In this document: positions 8,726 through 16,670 of the stretch, in pieces
Numbering within the stretch: the stretch's first letter is position 1
Layout: each line of letters begins with the position of its first letter
From: Halobacterium sp. KA-4
GTDB taxonomy: Archaea; Halobacteriota; Halobacteria; Halobacteriales; Halobacteriaceae
Direction: 5' to 3'
Assembly: GCF_021028995.1 (NCBI RefSeq)
Contig: NZ_JAJJZG010000001.1
Coordinates: forward strand, 62,001-126,000
DNA length: 64,000 nucleotides
Translations under genes and position numbers: made by a program
Notes under the pieces: model-generated
What the model saw: only the letters and a program-made list of their open reading frames with translations
Databases searched by the model: none
Told to the model about the DNA's origin: nothing

Positions 8726-9240
8726 TCGGAGAGAATCGCGCTGACGTGCGGGCCGACGGCGTCCGGTGGGTCCGCGGCGTCGAACCACCGCGCCTCCAGA
8801 ATCTCCTCGGACAGCGAGAGCTCCGCGTCGCTGGTTTCGCCCTCGAAGAACACCCACAGGCCGGTGACGCCGTCCCCGCCCTCCACGAGCGCGAACGACT
8901 GCTCGATGACGCGCGCGACGCCCGTCAGCGTGCACGTCGAACCGACGTCGTCGTGCACGCGAAACTTCGCCGTGTCCGCGTGGGACTCGCCGCGCTCCGT
9001 CGACCCCCCGGGGAAGTCCCACGCTTCGGGGTGGTCGTGGTAGCGCACGAGCAACACCTCGTCGTCGTGGCGGAGGACGACCCGCGCGCCGCCGAGCGAC
9101 CCCGCTTCGGCCGCTTGCAGGCAGTCAGTGTAGACGGCGCGCGGGACGACCGTCTCCTCCTCGACGACGTCGAACGCCCCGTAGTCTCGTTCGAGGCCGG
9201 CGAGCCGTTGCCGAACCCCGTCCCAACCACTAGACGACAC
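8722..9240 (-). CDS. Nudix-family protein with altered catalytic box
   Basis: A 172-residue protein beginning at GTG (reading VSSSGWDGVRQRL). The Nudix domain starts around GGARVVLRHDDEVLLVRYH and continues through WDFPGGSTERGESHAD. The box reads GSTERGE followed seven residues later by FRVHDDVG, where the consensus is REUXEEXG. The conserved Arg-Glu is lost and the metal-binding Glu pair is replaced by Asp-Asp. The hydrophobic core and the FPGG turn are intact, so the fold is probably retained with reduced or different activity. This is the second Nudix-like protein with a changed box in the window. Confidence 0.8.
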   Translation of the reverse strand: MSSSGWDGVRQRLAGLERDYGAFDVVEEETVVPRAVYTDCLQAAEAGSLGGARVVLRHDDEVLLVRYHDHPEAWDFPGGSTERGESHADTAKFRVHDDVGSTCTLTGVARVIEQSFALVEGGDGVTGLWVFFEGETSDAELSLSEEILEARWFDAADPPDAVGPHVSAILSD

Positions 9241-9326
9241 GGGACGACCAAAGGAATCCTCGGGTTTAGTTCGTTTGGCTTCGAGAGACGCGCACGGTCC
9301 CGTCCACGGGACTATCCGCGACTGCG

Positions 9327-9968
9327 CTACGGCGCGGGCCCGAAGCTCTCGACTTTCGCGGCGTCCACGTCGAACCCGGCAGCTTCGAGCGCCTCGACGG
9401 CTTCCTCGCAGAAGCCCGCGAACCCGTAGACGAACGGCACGGCGTCCGCGGGCCCGGTGAGTGACTGGACTGCGGCCGCGACGCCGTCGGAGACGAAGAC
9501 GACGCGCGCGCCGGCGTTCGCGAGCGCCGCGAGGCGGTCCTCGTGGACGGGTTCGTCGTCCTGGTAGACGACGGTGACGTCCGCGCCGTCGGCGAGCGCG
9601 CGCTCGCCCACCGCGACCGCCGGCCCGACGCCCGGCCCGCCCGCGAGCACGACGACGCTGGCCTCGCCCTCGTAGTAGTCGTCGCCGAACGGCCCCGAGA
9701 CGACGACCTCGTCGCCGGGGTCGCGTGAGGCCAGCCACGGCCCGAGCGTCCCCTCCGGGTCCACTTCGACCGTAATCTCGAACGTCTCCTCGACGTCCGG
9801 CGAGGAGAGCGTGTAGAAACGGCCCTCGCGCTCGCCCTCGAACTCGCCGAACACCTGTACGAACTGGCCGGGCTCGGCCTCGAACCCCTCGGGGCTCTCG
9901 AACACCACGGCGACGGTGTCGGGGCCCGCGTCGCGGACCGCCCGAACCGAAACTGCTGTCTCGTCCAT
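9327..9968 (-). CDS. FAD/NAD(P)-binding oxidoreductase of the ferredoxin-NADP reductase superfamily
   Basis: A 213-residue protein with the two-domain FNR layout. An N-terminal beta-barrel contains FYTLSSPD (residues about 50-57, the R-x-Y-S/T-x-x-S flavin motif) and VSGPFGDDYY. A nucleotide-binding domain opens with VVLAGGPGVGPAVA, the GGxGxxP motif. It lacks a 2Fe-2S domain, so it resembles stand-alone flavin or dihydroorotate-type electron-transfer subunits. It would move electrons between NAD(P)H and a protein or flavin acceptor. The start is the ATG before DETAVSVR; a weak T-rich box about 25 bases upstream suggests a leaderless message. It is transcribed away from korA. Confidence 0.82.
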   Translation of the reverse strand: MDETAVSVRAVRDAGPDTVAVVFESPEGFEAEPGQFVQVFGEFEGEREGRFYTLSSPDVEETFEITVEVDPEGTLGPWLASRDPGDEVVVSGPFGDDYYEGEASVVVLAGGPGVGPAVAVGERALADGADVTVVYQDDEPVHEDRLAALANAGARVVFVSDGVAAAVQSLTGPADAVPFVYGFAGFCEEAVEALEAAGFDVDAAKVESFGPAP

Positions 9969-10242
9969 ACGACGGGTTCGCGCCCGCGACCCAAATGGAT
10001 TCGCTTCCCGGCCAGCCGACCTCGAGTGAGCTGTCATCACGGCACAACGACAACTCGGGAATCGGAATTTTCCGGTAGACACGCGGGCGTAACGCGCGCG
10101 TGTAACGGCCGTCCATCACGACCCCCTAGTCTATCATGGACGAATGCCCAATTATTTCGCCCTATTGCCGAGAATCACCCGTTTCGGAGGGACGTACGGG
10201 TTCAGAAGGCTTTTTGCAAGGGGCACGGCTACCCCCACTCAC
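9969..10242. promoter_or_regulatory. Divergent intergenic region before korA
   Basis: These 274 bases separate divergent genes. The T-rich box GCTTTTTGCAA at 10209-10219 is about 28 bases before the korA ATG and is the best promoter candidate. An in-frame ATG at 10144 would extend korA by 33 residues, but those residues are unlike the family. I see no other gene. Confidence 0.45.
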
Positions 10243-11985
10243 ATGCACGACGACCTGAACTGGGCCATCGGCGGCGAAGCCGGCGATGGAATCGCGTCCA
10301 CCGGGAAAATTTTCGCGCAGGCGCTGTCCCGCGCGGGTCGCCACGTCTTCACCTCGAAGGACTTCGCGTCCCGAATCCGCGGCGGCTACACCGCCTACAA
10401 GATTCGAACGTCCGTCGACGAGGTGCAGAGCGTCGTCGACCGACTCGACGTCCTCATCGCGCTCACCGAGCGCACCGTCGACGAGAACCTCGACGAACTC
10501 CACGAGGAGTCGGTCATCATCTTCGACGGTGACCGCACGGAGTTCTCGGACTTCGAGGCCCCCGCCGACACCGTCGGCCTCGACATCCCCCTGAAGTCGC
10601 TGGCCGAGGACGCCGGCGGCGCCATCATGCGCAACATCGTCGCGCTGGGCGCCGTCTGCGCGGTCACGGACTTCCCCATCGAGAACCTCGACGAGTCCCT
10701 GGAGAAGCGCTTCGGGAGCAAAGGCGAGAGCATCGTCGAGAACAACAAACAGGCCGCCCGACTCGGCTACGAGTACGTCAACGACGAGTACGCCGACGTC
10801 GAGAACCCCTACGAGCTGGAGACCACCGACAACGACTACGTCCTGCTGAACGGCGACGAAGCCATCGGCATGGGCGCCATCGCCGCCGGCTGCCGGTTCT
10901 ACGCCGGCTACCCCATCACGCCCGCGACGGACGTCATGGAGTACCTCACCGGCCGCATCGAGCAGTTCGGCGGCCACGTCGTCCAGGCCGAGGACGAACT
11001 CTCCGCCATCAACATGGCACTCGGCGCCGCCCGCGCCGGCGCTCGCGCGATGACCGCGACCTCCGGTCCCGGCATCGACCTGATGAGCGAGACGTTCGGC
11101 CTCGTCGCCACCAGCGAGACGCCGCTGGTCATCACGAACGTCATGCGCTCGGGTCCCTCCACGGGGATGCCCACGAAGCAAGAGCAGGGCGACCTCAACA
11201 TGATGCTGTACGGCGGCCACGGCGAAGTGCCGCGGTTCGTCCTCGCGCCCACGTCGGTCGCGGAGTGCTTCCACAAGACCGTCGAGGCGTTCAACCTCGC
11301 CGAGAAGTACCAGCTCCCCGTCTACCTCACGGCCGACCTCTCGATGGCCGTCACCGAGCGCACCTACGAACCGGACGAGTTCGACATGGACGAGGTCGAA
11401 ATCGACCGCGGGAAGCTCGTCGACGAGGACGAGATTTCCGCGTGGCAGAACGAGAAAGACCAATTCAAGGCCCACGCCGTCACCGCCGACGGCATCAGCC
11501 CGCGTGCCGTCCCCGGCACCGAGGGTGGCGTCCACATGTCCACCGGCCTCGAACACGACGAGCTCGGCCGCCGAACCGAGGACACGGACGTGCGCGTCGA
11601 ACAGGTCGACAAGCGCAACCGCAAAGTCGAGACCGCCGAGGAACGCGAGGACTTCGACTACCGCGAATTCGGCGACGCCGACGCGGACAGCCTCGTCATC
11701 TCGTGGGGCTCCAACGAGGGGACCATTGTCGAAGCGCTCGACTACCTCGACGACCTCGACGTGCGCGTGCTCTCCGTCCCGTACATCTTCCCGCGGCCCG
11801 ACCTCACCGACGACGTGCAGGCCGCCGACGACGTCGTCGTCATCGAAGCCAACGCTACCGGCCAATTCGCGAACGTCGTCGAACACGACACCCTCGAACG
11901 CGTCGACCGAATCAACAAGTACGACGGCGTCGACTTCAAGGCTGACGAACTCGCCGACGAAATCAAGCAGACCCTGGAGGCCTAA
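10243..11985 (+). CDS. korA: 2-oxoacid:ferredoxin oxidoreductase alpha subunit (gamma-alpha fusion; probably 2-oxoglutarate)
   Basis: A 580-residue protein. Residues 1-190 form the gamma domain (AIGGEAGDGIASTGKIFAQA, RIRGGYTAYKIR). Residues about 205-580 form the alpha domain with AGYPITPATD, VVQAEDELSAINMALGAARAG and TATSGPGIDLMSE. It pairs with the beta subunit encoded 3 bases downstream to make the alpha2-beta2 enzyme typical of halobacteria, which oxidatively decarboxylates a 2-oxoacid to acyl-CoA and reduces ferredoxin. The 2-oxoglutarate assignment rests on resemblance to the Halobacterium kor pair and gene order; pyruvate cannot be excluded. The ATG before HDDLNWAIGG fits both the domain start and the promoter. 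Confidence 0.92.
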   Translation: MHDDLNWAIGGEAGDGIASTGKIFAQALSRAGRHVFTSKDFASRIRGGYTAYKIRTSVDEVQSVVDRLDVLIALTERTVDENLDELHEESVIIFDGDRTEFSDFEAPADTVGLDIPLKSLAEDAGGAIMRNIVALGAVCAVTDFPIENLDESLEKRFGSKGESIVENNKQAARLGYEYVNDEYADVENPYELETTDNDYVLLNGDEAIGMGAIAAGCRFYAGYPITPATDVMEYLTGRIEQFGGHVVQAEDELSAINMALGAARAGARAMTATSGPGIDLMSETFGLVATSETPLVITNVMRSGPSTGMPTKQEQGDLNMMLYGGHGEVPRFVLAPTSVAECFHKTVEAFNLAEKYQLPVYLTADLSMAVTERTYEPDEFDMDEVEIDRGKLVDEDEISAWQNEKDQFKAHAVTADGISPRAVPGTEGGVHMSTGLEHDELGRRTEDTDVRVEQVDKRNRKVETAEEREDFDYREFGDADADSLVISWGSNEGTIVEALDYLDDLDVRVLSVPYIFPRPDLTDDVQAADDVVVIEANATGQFANVVEHDTLERVDRINKYDGVDFKADELADEIKQTLEA

Positions 11986-11988
11986 CTC

Positions 11989-12858
11989 ATGAGCTCAGAG
12001 AACGTCCGATTCACCGACTTCAAGTCCGACAAACAGCCGACGTGGTGCCCGGGTTGCGGCGACTTCGGCACCATGAACGGCATGATGAAAGCGCTCGCGG
12101 AGACCGGCAACACGCCCGACGACACGTTCGTCGTCGCGGGCATCGGCTGCTCCGGCAAAATCGGGACGTACATGCGCTCGTACGCGCTCCACGGCGTCCA
12201 CGGCCGCGCGCTCCCGGTCGGCACCGGCGCGAAGCTCGCCAACCCCGACCTCGAAGTGATGGTCGCGGGCGGCGACGGCGACGGCTACTCCATCGGCGTC
12301 GGCCACTTCATCCACGCCGTCCGCCGGAACGTCGACATCACGTACGTCGTAATGGACAACCGCATCTACGGCCTCACCAAGGGCCAGGCGTCCCCGACCA
12401 GCCGGCCCGACTTCGAGACCTCCACCACGCCGGAGGGCCCGAAGCAGCCGCCGGTCAACCCGCTCGCGCTCGCGATGTCCGCCGGCGCGTCGTTCATCGC
12501 CCAGAGTTTCTCCTCTGACGCGCTACGTCACACGGAGATTGTCAAGGAAGCCATCGAACACGACGGCTTCAGCCTCGTCAACACGTTCAGTCCGTGTGTC
12601 ACGTTCAACGACGTCGACACCTACGACTACTTCCGCGACAGTCTGGTGGACCTCTCGGAGGAAGACGACTACGACCGCCACAACTACGACCAGGCCAAGG
12701 ACGCCATCCTCGACGCCGACAAGGAGTACATGGGCGTCCTCTACCAGGACGAGAACTCCACGCCGTACCACGAAGCCCACGGCGTCCACGAGAACATGGC
12801 CGAGATTCCCGACGGCGCCCCCGACGGCGCGACCGACCTCGTTCGGGAGTTCTACTAG
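11989..12858 (+). CDS. korB: 2-oxoacid:ferredoxin oxidoreductase beta subunit (probably 2-oxoglutarate)
   Basis: A 289-residue thiamine-diphosphate subunit. The TPP motif is GGDGDGYSIGVGHFIHAVRR through VVMDNRIYGL. Four cysteines that would hold one 4Fe-4S cluster are visible: two in WCPGCGDF, one in GIGCSGK and one in FSPCVTF. It carries the cofactors for decarboxylation and electron transfer to ferredoxin. It follows korA after 3 bases, so the two are co-transcribed and expressed in equal amounts. A T5 tract and a strong inverted repeat lie immediately after the stop. Confidence 0.95.
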   Translation: MSSENVRFTDFKSDKQPTWCPGCGDFGTMNGMMKALAETGNTPDDTFVVAGIGCSGKIGTYMRSYALHGVHGRALPVGTGAKLANPDLEVMVAGGDGDGYSIGVGHFIHAVRRNVDITYVVMDNRIYGLTKGQASPTSRPDFETSTTPEGPKQPPVNPLALAMSAGASFIAQSFSSDALRHTEIVKEAIEHDGFSLVNTFSPCVTFNDVDTYDYFRDSLVDLSEEDDYDRHNYDQAKDAILDADKEYMGVLYQDENSTPYHEAHGVHENMAEIPDGAPDGATDLVREFY

Positions 12859-12862
12859 TACC

Positions 12863-12906
12863 TTTTTGCTGCGGTCGCGCGCCTTCGGCGCGCTCCCTGG
12901 CAAAAA
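12863..12906 (+). terminator. TTTTTGC...GCAAAAA inverted repeat after korB (copy A)
   Basis: A 44-bp element begins with TTTTTGCTGCG five bases after the korB stop and ends with CTGGCAAAAA. It contains a perfect 7-bp stem with a TTC loop at 12877-12893. The T5 tract fits archaeal U-rich termination. The reverse complement of a 43-bp element at 16622-16664 has the same outer blocks and a similar core, so the element is a dispersed repeat. Confidence 0.6.
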
Positions 12907-12929
12907 TCTACGCTAAAAAGCCGTCCTCA

Positions 12930-12970
12930 CCCCCTCCGGGGGTTCGTCGGCCTCGCGGCGAAGCCGCGAG
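12930..12970. repeat. Triloop GC hairpins between korB and the next gene
   Basis: Two perfect hairpins lie side by side: CCCCC-TCC-GGGGG (12930-12942) and CTCGCGGC-GAA-GCCGCGAG (12952-12970). The second has an 8-bp stem with a GAA loop. A third, GCGCC-TCAC-GGCGC, follows around 12981-12994. They may be RNA structures or DNA cruciforms, and they form part of a set of similar hairpins in gaps of this window. Confidence 0.5.
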
Positions 12971-13072
12971 TGACCCGCTCGCGCCTCACGGCGCTCGCGG
13001 ATGCTCGCTATATTCTGTCTTTTTTGCTGTCGCGCCCCCGTGTTTATCGTCGGTGCCCACGAGCGTACGGGC

Positions 13073-14146
13073 ATGTCAGACGTTCCGCCGGAGCCATTCC
13101 GGTACGACGGCGAGGTGCCGCCCGGGGAGAAGCGCCACTTGCGCTACGAAATCGGGGAGACGTACCTCGGCGACCCCGTGGAGATGCCAGTCACCGTCGT
13201 GAACGGCGAGGCCGGCGGGCCGACCGTCTGCCTAATCGCGGGTATCCACGGCGACGAACTGAACGGCGTGAAAGTACTCCAGGAGGTCGCCGCCGAGTAC
13301 GACCCCAGCGACCTCCACGGAACGCTGGTCTGCCTGCACGTCGTCAACGTCCCGGGCTACCTCGCCCAGCAGCGCGACATCCCCATCTACGACCAGGACC
13401 TCAACCGCTCGTTCCCGGGCCGGGAGCGCGCGAACACCGCCGAGCGAATGGCACACGAGGTTTACCGGCGGTTCGTCAGTAAGTGCGACGTGGCCGTTGA
13501 CTTCCACACCTCGACGCGGAACCGCACGACGATGTACCACGTGCGCGCGGACACCACCAACCCGGACGTCGAGCACCTCGCGGAGGCGTTCGGCGCGAAC
13601 GTGATTCTCGCGGGCGCGGGCGACGACGGGTCCCTTCGGGGGACGGCGACCCGCGACGGCATCCCGACCATCACCGTGGAGATGGGGAAGGCCCACCGCT
13701 TCCAGCGCCCGCTCGTCGAGAAAGCGCTGGAGGGTGTGGAGAGCGTGCTCGCGGCGTACGACGTGCTCCCGGACGGCGAGGTCGTGCGCCCGAAGTGGCA
13801 GGAAGTGCTCGGCGGCAACCAAGAGAAGCGGTGGCTGCGCGCGGACGCCGGCGGCCTCGTGGACATGCAGTGGGGGCCGACGCCGCTGGTTCACGAGGGC
13901 GAGACCATCTGCACCATCAGCGACCACTTCAGTAGCGAGGAGTACGTCGTCGAAGCGCCGTTCACGGGGATTCTCGTCGGCATCCTGGAGAATCCGGTGG
14001 CAGCGCCCGGCCACCCGCTCTGTCACCTCGCGCGCATCGACGCCGACACCCACGCCGAAATCGAGCGCGAAATCGAGGCCGGCGAGTTCGACGGCTACCG
14101 GCTGCTCGGCCTGCGGTGGATGGGCGACGGCGAGGAAGCCGAGTAA
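13073..14146 (+). CDS. Succinylglutamate desuccinylase/aspartoacylase-family metallohydrolase
   Basis: A 357-residue M14-like zinc hydrolase. Zinc ligands are visible in LIAGIHGDELNG (His and Glu of HxxE) and in VDFHTSTRNR (His). The substrate-binding DLNRSFPG motif is present (NRxFPG). A C-terminal about 100-residue beta domain (GGLVDMQWGPTPLVHEGETI and onward) matches the AstE/AspA-like family, where it shapes the active site. It would cleave an N-acyl amino acid or related amide; the exact substrate is unknown. The ATG before SDVPPEPF is used because a TATA-like GTTTATCG box lies about 30 bases upstream. Confidence 0.85.
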   Translation: MSDVPPEPFRYDGEVPPGEKRHLRYEIGETYLGDPVEMPVTVVNGEAGGPTVCLIAGIHGDELNGVKVLQEVAAEYDPSDLHGTLVCLHVVNVPGYLAQQRDIPIYDQDLNRSFPGRERANTAERMAHEVYRRFVSKCDVAVDFHTSTRNRTTMYHVRADTTNPDVEHLAEAFGANVILAGAGDDGSLRGTATRDGIPTITVEMGKAHRFQRPLVEKALEGVESVLAAYDVLPDGEVVRPKWQEVLGGNQEKRWLRADAGGLVDMQWGPTPLVHEGETICTISDHFSSEEYVVEAPFTGILVGILENPVAAPGHPLCHLARIDADTHAEIEREIEAGEFDGYRLLGLRWMGDGEEAE

Positions 14147-14351
14147 CTCAATTCCGCCCTCTCGCGGGCGTCAAGAACGTTCCCGCGTGTTTTTTACCTG
14201 CGACGCGACTTACGTCGAGTAACAGTGACTGCGGACGCCGACACGGCCGGCTACGGGGACGGGCACTCGCCCGCGCGCCGACGCCCACAGCCCGGCGCCC
14301 GCACAACTATCGCGGCCCGAGCGCCGCACCCACACACCGACCCTCTACGCC
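14147..14351. promoter_or_regulatory. Leader and promoter region of the geranylgeranyl reductase-like gene
   Basis: These 205 bases contain a T6 tract (GTGTTTTTTACC, about 14188-14199). It could end the upstream transcript or act as a TATA box. Thirty bases after it is a GTG (14225) that opens a 44-codon frame overlapping the next ATG by a few bases. The first third of that frame has haloarchaeal codon use and the rest does not. A weaker box, ACTATCG, lies near 14307. Confidence 0.35.
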
Positions 14352-15590
14352 ATGTCTGAGCACTACGACGTCGTCGTCGCCGGCGCCGGTCCGGCAGGAG
14401 CACAGTGCGCGCGAGACCTCGCCCAGCGGGACTACGACGTCCTCGTGCTGGAAGCCGAACCCGAGGACGGGTTCCCGCGCCAGTCGAACAAGTCCACGGC
14501 GGGCACGTTCGCGTCGATGACGGGCGCGTTCGGGATTCCCGACGACGTCGTGATGCAGTACACCGACGAGGTCGTCCTCGAGTCCCCGAACGAGCACTTC
14601 GTGCAGATCCAGCCCGGCGCAGTGCTAGAGTTCGCGGAGTTCAAGCAGTGGCTCGTCGCGGAGGGCCGCGAGCACGGCGCGGAGTACCGCTTCGACGCGC
14701 GCGTGAACAACCCCATCATGGAGGACGGGGACATCGTCGGCGTACAGTACGCCGGCGACGAGGAAGCCTACGCCGAGATTGTCGTCGACGCGACGGGGCC
14801 GGCGGCGCCGCTCGCGAAGAAACTCGGTGTCTGCGACCTCCAGCGCCAACATCAGGCGGTCGGCATCGAGTGGGAGATGGAGGGCGTCGACGTCGACCAC
14901 CCCGACTTCGCGGACCTCTCGAACGCGATGATGCTGCGCCTCGACCACGACATCGTCCCCGGCGGCTACTCGTGGATTTTCCACACGGGCGAGGACACGG
15001 CGAAGGTCGGCCTCTGTTACATCCAGAGCGAGCGCTACCAGCAGCACGGCGACACGACGCGGAGCATCGACGAGCACCTCGAAGCGTGGCTCGACGAGGA
15101 CCCCCGCTTCGAGAACGCCGAACGAATCACGGACAAACAGCAGCACCGCGGCTCCGCGCACATCCAGATGCCCGACAGCTTCAGCACGGACAACTTCATG
15201 GCCATCGGCGACACCGTCCCCACCATCGACCCGCTGTGGGGGGAGGGCATCCACAAGGGCATGGAGTCCGCGCGCGCCGCGGCCATCACCGCCGACCGCT
15301 GTCTGATGGGGACGGAGACGGACACGTCCGCCGACGCGATGTCGATTTACGACGACCTCTGGCGGAGCCGGGTCGCCCCCGACATGCGCCGCCGGCTCAC
15401 GATGACCCAACTCCTGTACCTCGCGCCGAACGAGCGCTACGACCGCCTGATGGACGACCTCAACGCGATGGACGTGGAGACCCTCGGCGAAGCCAACGAG
15501 GGCGGGCTGCGCGGCATCTCGAAACTCGTCCACCTCGACGACCTGCCGCTGCTCGCGCGGTTCGCGAAACAGCGCCTCGCCGAGCGGTAG
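14352..15590 (+). CDS. Geranylgeranyl reductase-family FAD-dependent oxidoreductase
   Basis: A 412-residue flavoprotein. The N-terminal dinucleotide fold is DVVVAGAGPAGAQCARDLA (GxGxxG at about residues 10-15), followed by the acidic ribose-binding residue in VLVLEAEP. The second FAD motif is FMAIGDTVPTIDPLWGEGI (GD near residue 283). Family members saturate the isoprenoid chains of archaeal lipids or menaquinone. This copy is a paralogue candidate because the family has several members per haloarchaeal genome, so the substrate is uncertain. It is followed 57 bases later by an aldo/keto reductase on the same strand. Confidence 0.85.
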   Translation: MSEHYDVVVAGAGPAGAQCARDLAQRDYDVLVLEAEPEDGFPRQSNKSTAGTFASMTGAFGIPDDVVMQYTDEVVLESPNEHFVQIQPGAVLEFAEFKQWLVAEGREHGAEYRFDARVNNPIMEDGDIVGVQYAGDEEAYAEIVVDATGPAAPLAKKLGVCDLQRQHQAVGIEWEMEGVDVDHPDFADLSNAMMLRLDHDIVPGGYSWIFHTGEDTAKVGLCYIQSERYQQHGDTTRSIDEHLEAWLDEDPRFENAERITDKQQHRGSAHIQMPDSFSTDNFMAIGDTVPTIDPLWGEGIHKGMESARAAAITADRCLMGTETDTSADAMSIYDDLWRSRVAPDMRRRLTMTQLLYLAPNERYDRLMDDLNAMDVETLGEANEGGLRGISKLVHLDDLPLLARFAKQRLAER

Positions 15591-15647
15591 GCCGCGGACA
15601 CCGCCGCCTTCCCAAGCACTAACCACGCGGCGCCCCTCGATTCGACC

Positions 15648-16475
15648 ATGTCTCAGAACGAGCAGCGACGCGCACCGCTGGCGAACGGGATGCCGATGCT
15701 GGGCCTCGGCACGTGGCAGAACGACGATGCAGCACAGTGCGCCGAGAGCGTCCGCGCCGCCCTCGAAGCCGGCTACCGGCACATCGACACGGCGCAGGCG
15801 TACGGCAACGAGGAAGCCGTCGGGCGCGGCATCGAGGAAGCCGACATCCCTCGCGAGGATGTCTTCCTGGCGACGAAAGTCTGGATCGAGAACCTCGCTC
15901 ACGACGACGTGATTTCGACCACCGAGAAGAGCCTCGAGAAGCTCGGTGTCGACTCCGTGGACCTGCTGTACGTCCACTGGCCGGCCCGCGAGTACGACGC
16001 CGAGGAGACGCTGTCGGCGCTCCAGCAGCTCCGCGAGGACGGGCTCACCGACCGCATCGGCGTGAGCAACTTCGAACCCCGGCACCTCGACGAGGCTCGC
16101 GACGTCCTCAACGAAGACCCGTTCGCGAATCAGGTCGAATTCCATCCGTTGCTCCCCCAGGAGGAACTCCGGGAGTACGCCGAAGGACGCGACCTCGAAA
16201 TCGTGGGGTACTCGCCGCTCGCGCGCGGCGAGGTGTTCGACGTCCCCGAGATTCAGGCCGTCGCGGAGAAACACGGCGTCAGCGAAGCGCAGGTCAGCCT
16301 CGCGTGGGTTCGCGAGAAGGGCGTCACCGCTATCCCGAAGGCCACCAGCGAGTCCCACATCGTGGACAACTTCGAGAGCCTCGCGGTCGACCTCGACGAC
16401 GAGGACGTCGCGAAAATCGACTCCATCGACGCCCGCGAGCGGCAAGTCGACCCCGGCTTCGCGCCGTGGAACTGA
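15648..16475 (+). CDS. Aldo/keto reductase
   Basis: A 275-residue TIM-barrel oxidoreductase. The catalytic tetrad is visible: Asp and Tyr in HIDTAQAYGNEE, Lys in VFLATKVW and His in YVHWPAREY. The NADPH-binding end IPKATSESHIVDNF is conserved. It reduces aldehydes or ketones with NADPH in the cytoplasm; the natural substrate cannot be inferred. It ends about 195 bases before the convergent PAPS-reductase-family gene, with an inverted repeat flanked by T5 and A5 between them. Confidence 0.92.
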   Translation: MSQNEQRRAPLANGMPMLGLGTWQNDDAAQCAESVRAALEAGYRHIDTAQAYGNEEAVGRGIEEADIPREDVFLATKVWIENLAHDDVISTTEKSLEKLGVDSVDLLYVHWPAREYDAEETLSALQQLREDGLTDRIGVSNFEPRHLDEARDVLNEDPFANQVEFHPLLPQEELREYAEGRDLEIVGYSPLARGEVFDVPEIQAVAEKHGVSEAQVSLAWVREKGVTAIPKATSESHIVDNFESLAVDLDDEDVAKIDSIDARERQVDPGFAPWN

Positions 16476-16580
16476 CGTCGTAGCCGCATCGCTATCCGGT
16501 TCGTTCTTCCACCGAAACTGCGAGAAGTGCAGCGACTAGCATTCGCGCGAGTGAGTGAAGCGAACGAGCGCGGGCGCGGA

Positions 16581-16601
16581 GGACCCCCGGTAGCGGGGTC
16601 C
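16581..16601. repeat. Perfect 7-bp inverted repeat
   Basis: GGACCCC and GGGGTCC flank a 7-base loop (CGGTAGC) in the gap between convergent genes. It precedes the larger TTTTTGC...GCAAAAA element by about 20 bases and may form part of the same termination region. Confidence 0.45.
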
Positions 16602-16621
16602 GACGGCGCTTTTGCCGCAAG

Positions 16622-16664
16622 TTTTTGCCAGCGAGCGGCCGGAGGCCGCCGAGCGCAGCAAAAA
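16622..16664 (-). terminator. TTTTTGC...GCAAAAA inverted repeat between convergent genes (copy B)
   Basis: A 43-bp element with T5 at one end and A5 at the other, so each strand shows a U5 tract to a transcript arriving from its own gene. The core is a 6-bp stem GCGGCC-GGA-GGCCGC. Read on the minus strand it begins TTTTTGCTGCG and ends CTGGCAAAAA, identical at both ends to the element after korB. A bidirectional terminator is the simplest reading. Confidence 0.6.
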
Positions 16665-16670
16665 GTGCGT

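Noticed and set aside
10144-10242. Upstream extension of korA by 33 codons
   Set aside because: The residues do not resemble the gamma domain of the family, and a promoter-like T5 box lies inside this stretch.
14625-16445. 606-codon minus-strand frame across the FAD reductase and aldo/keto reductase genes
   Set aside because: The plus-strand genes show intact catalytic motifs; the antisense frame shows none.
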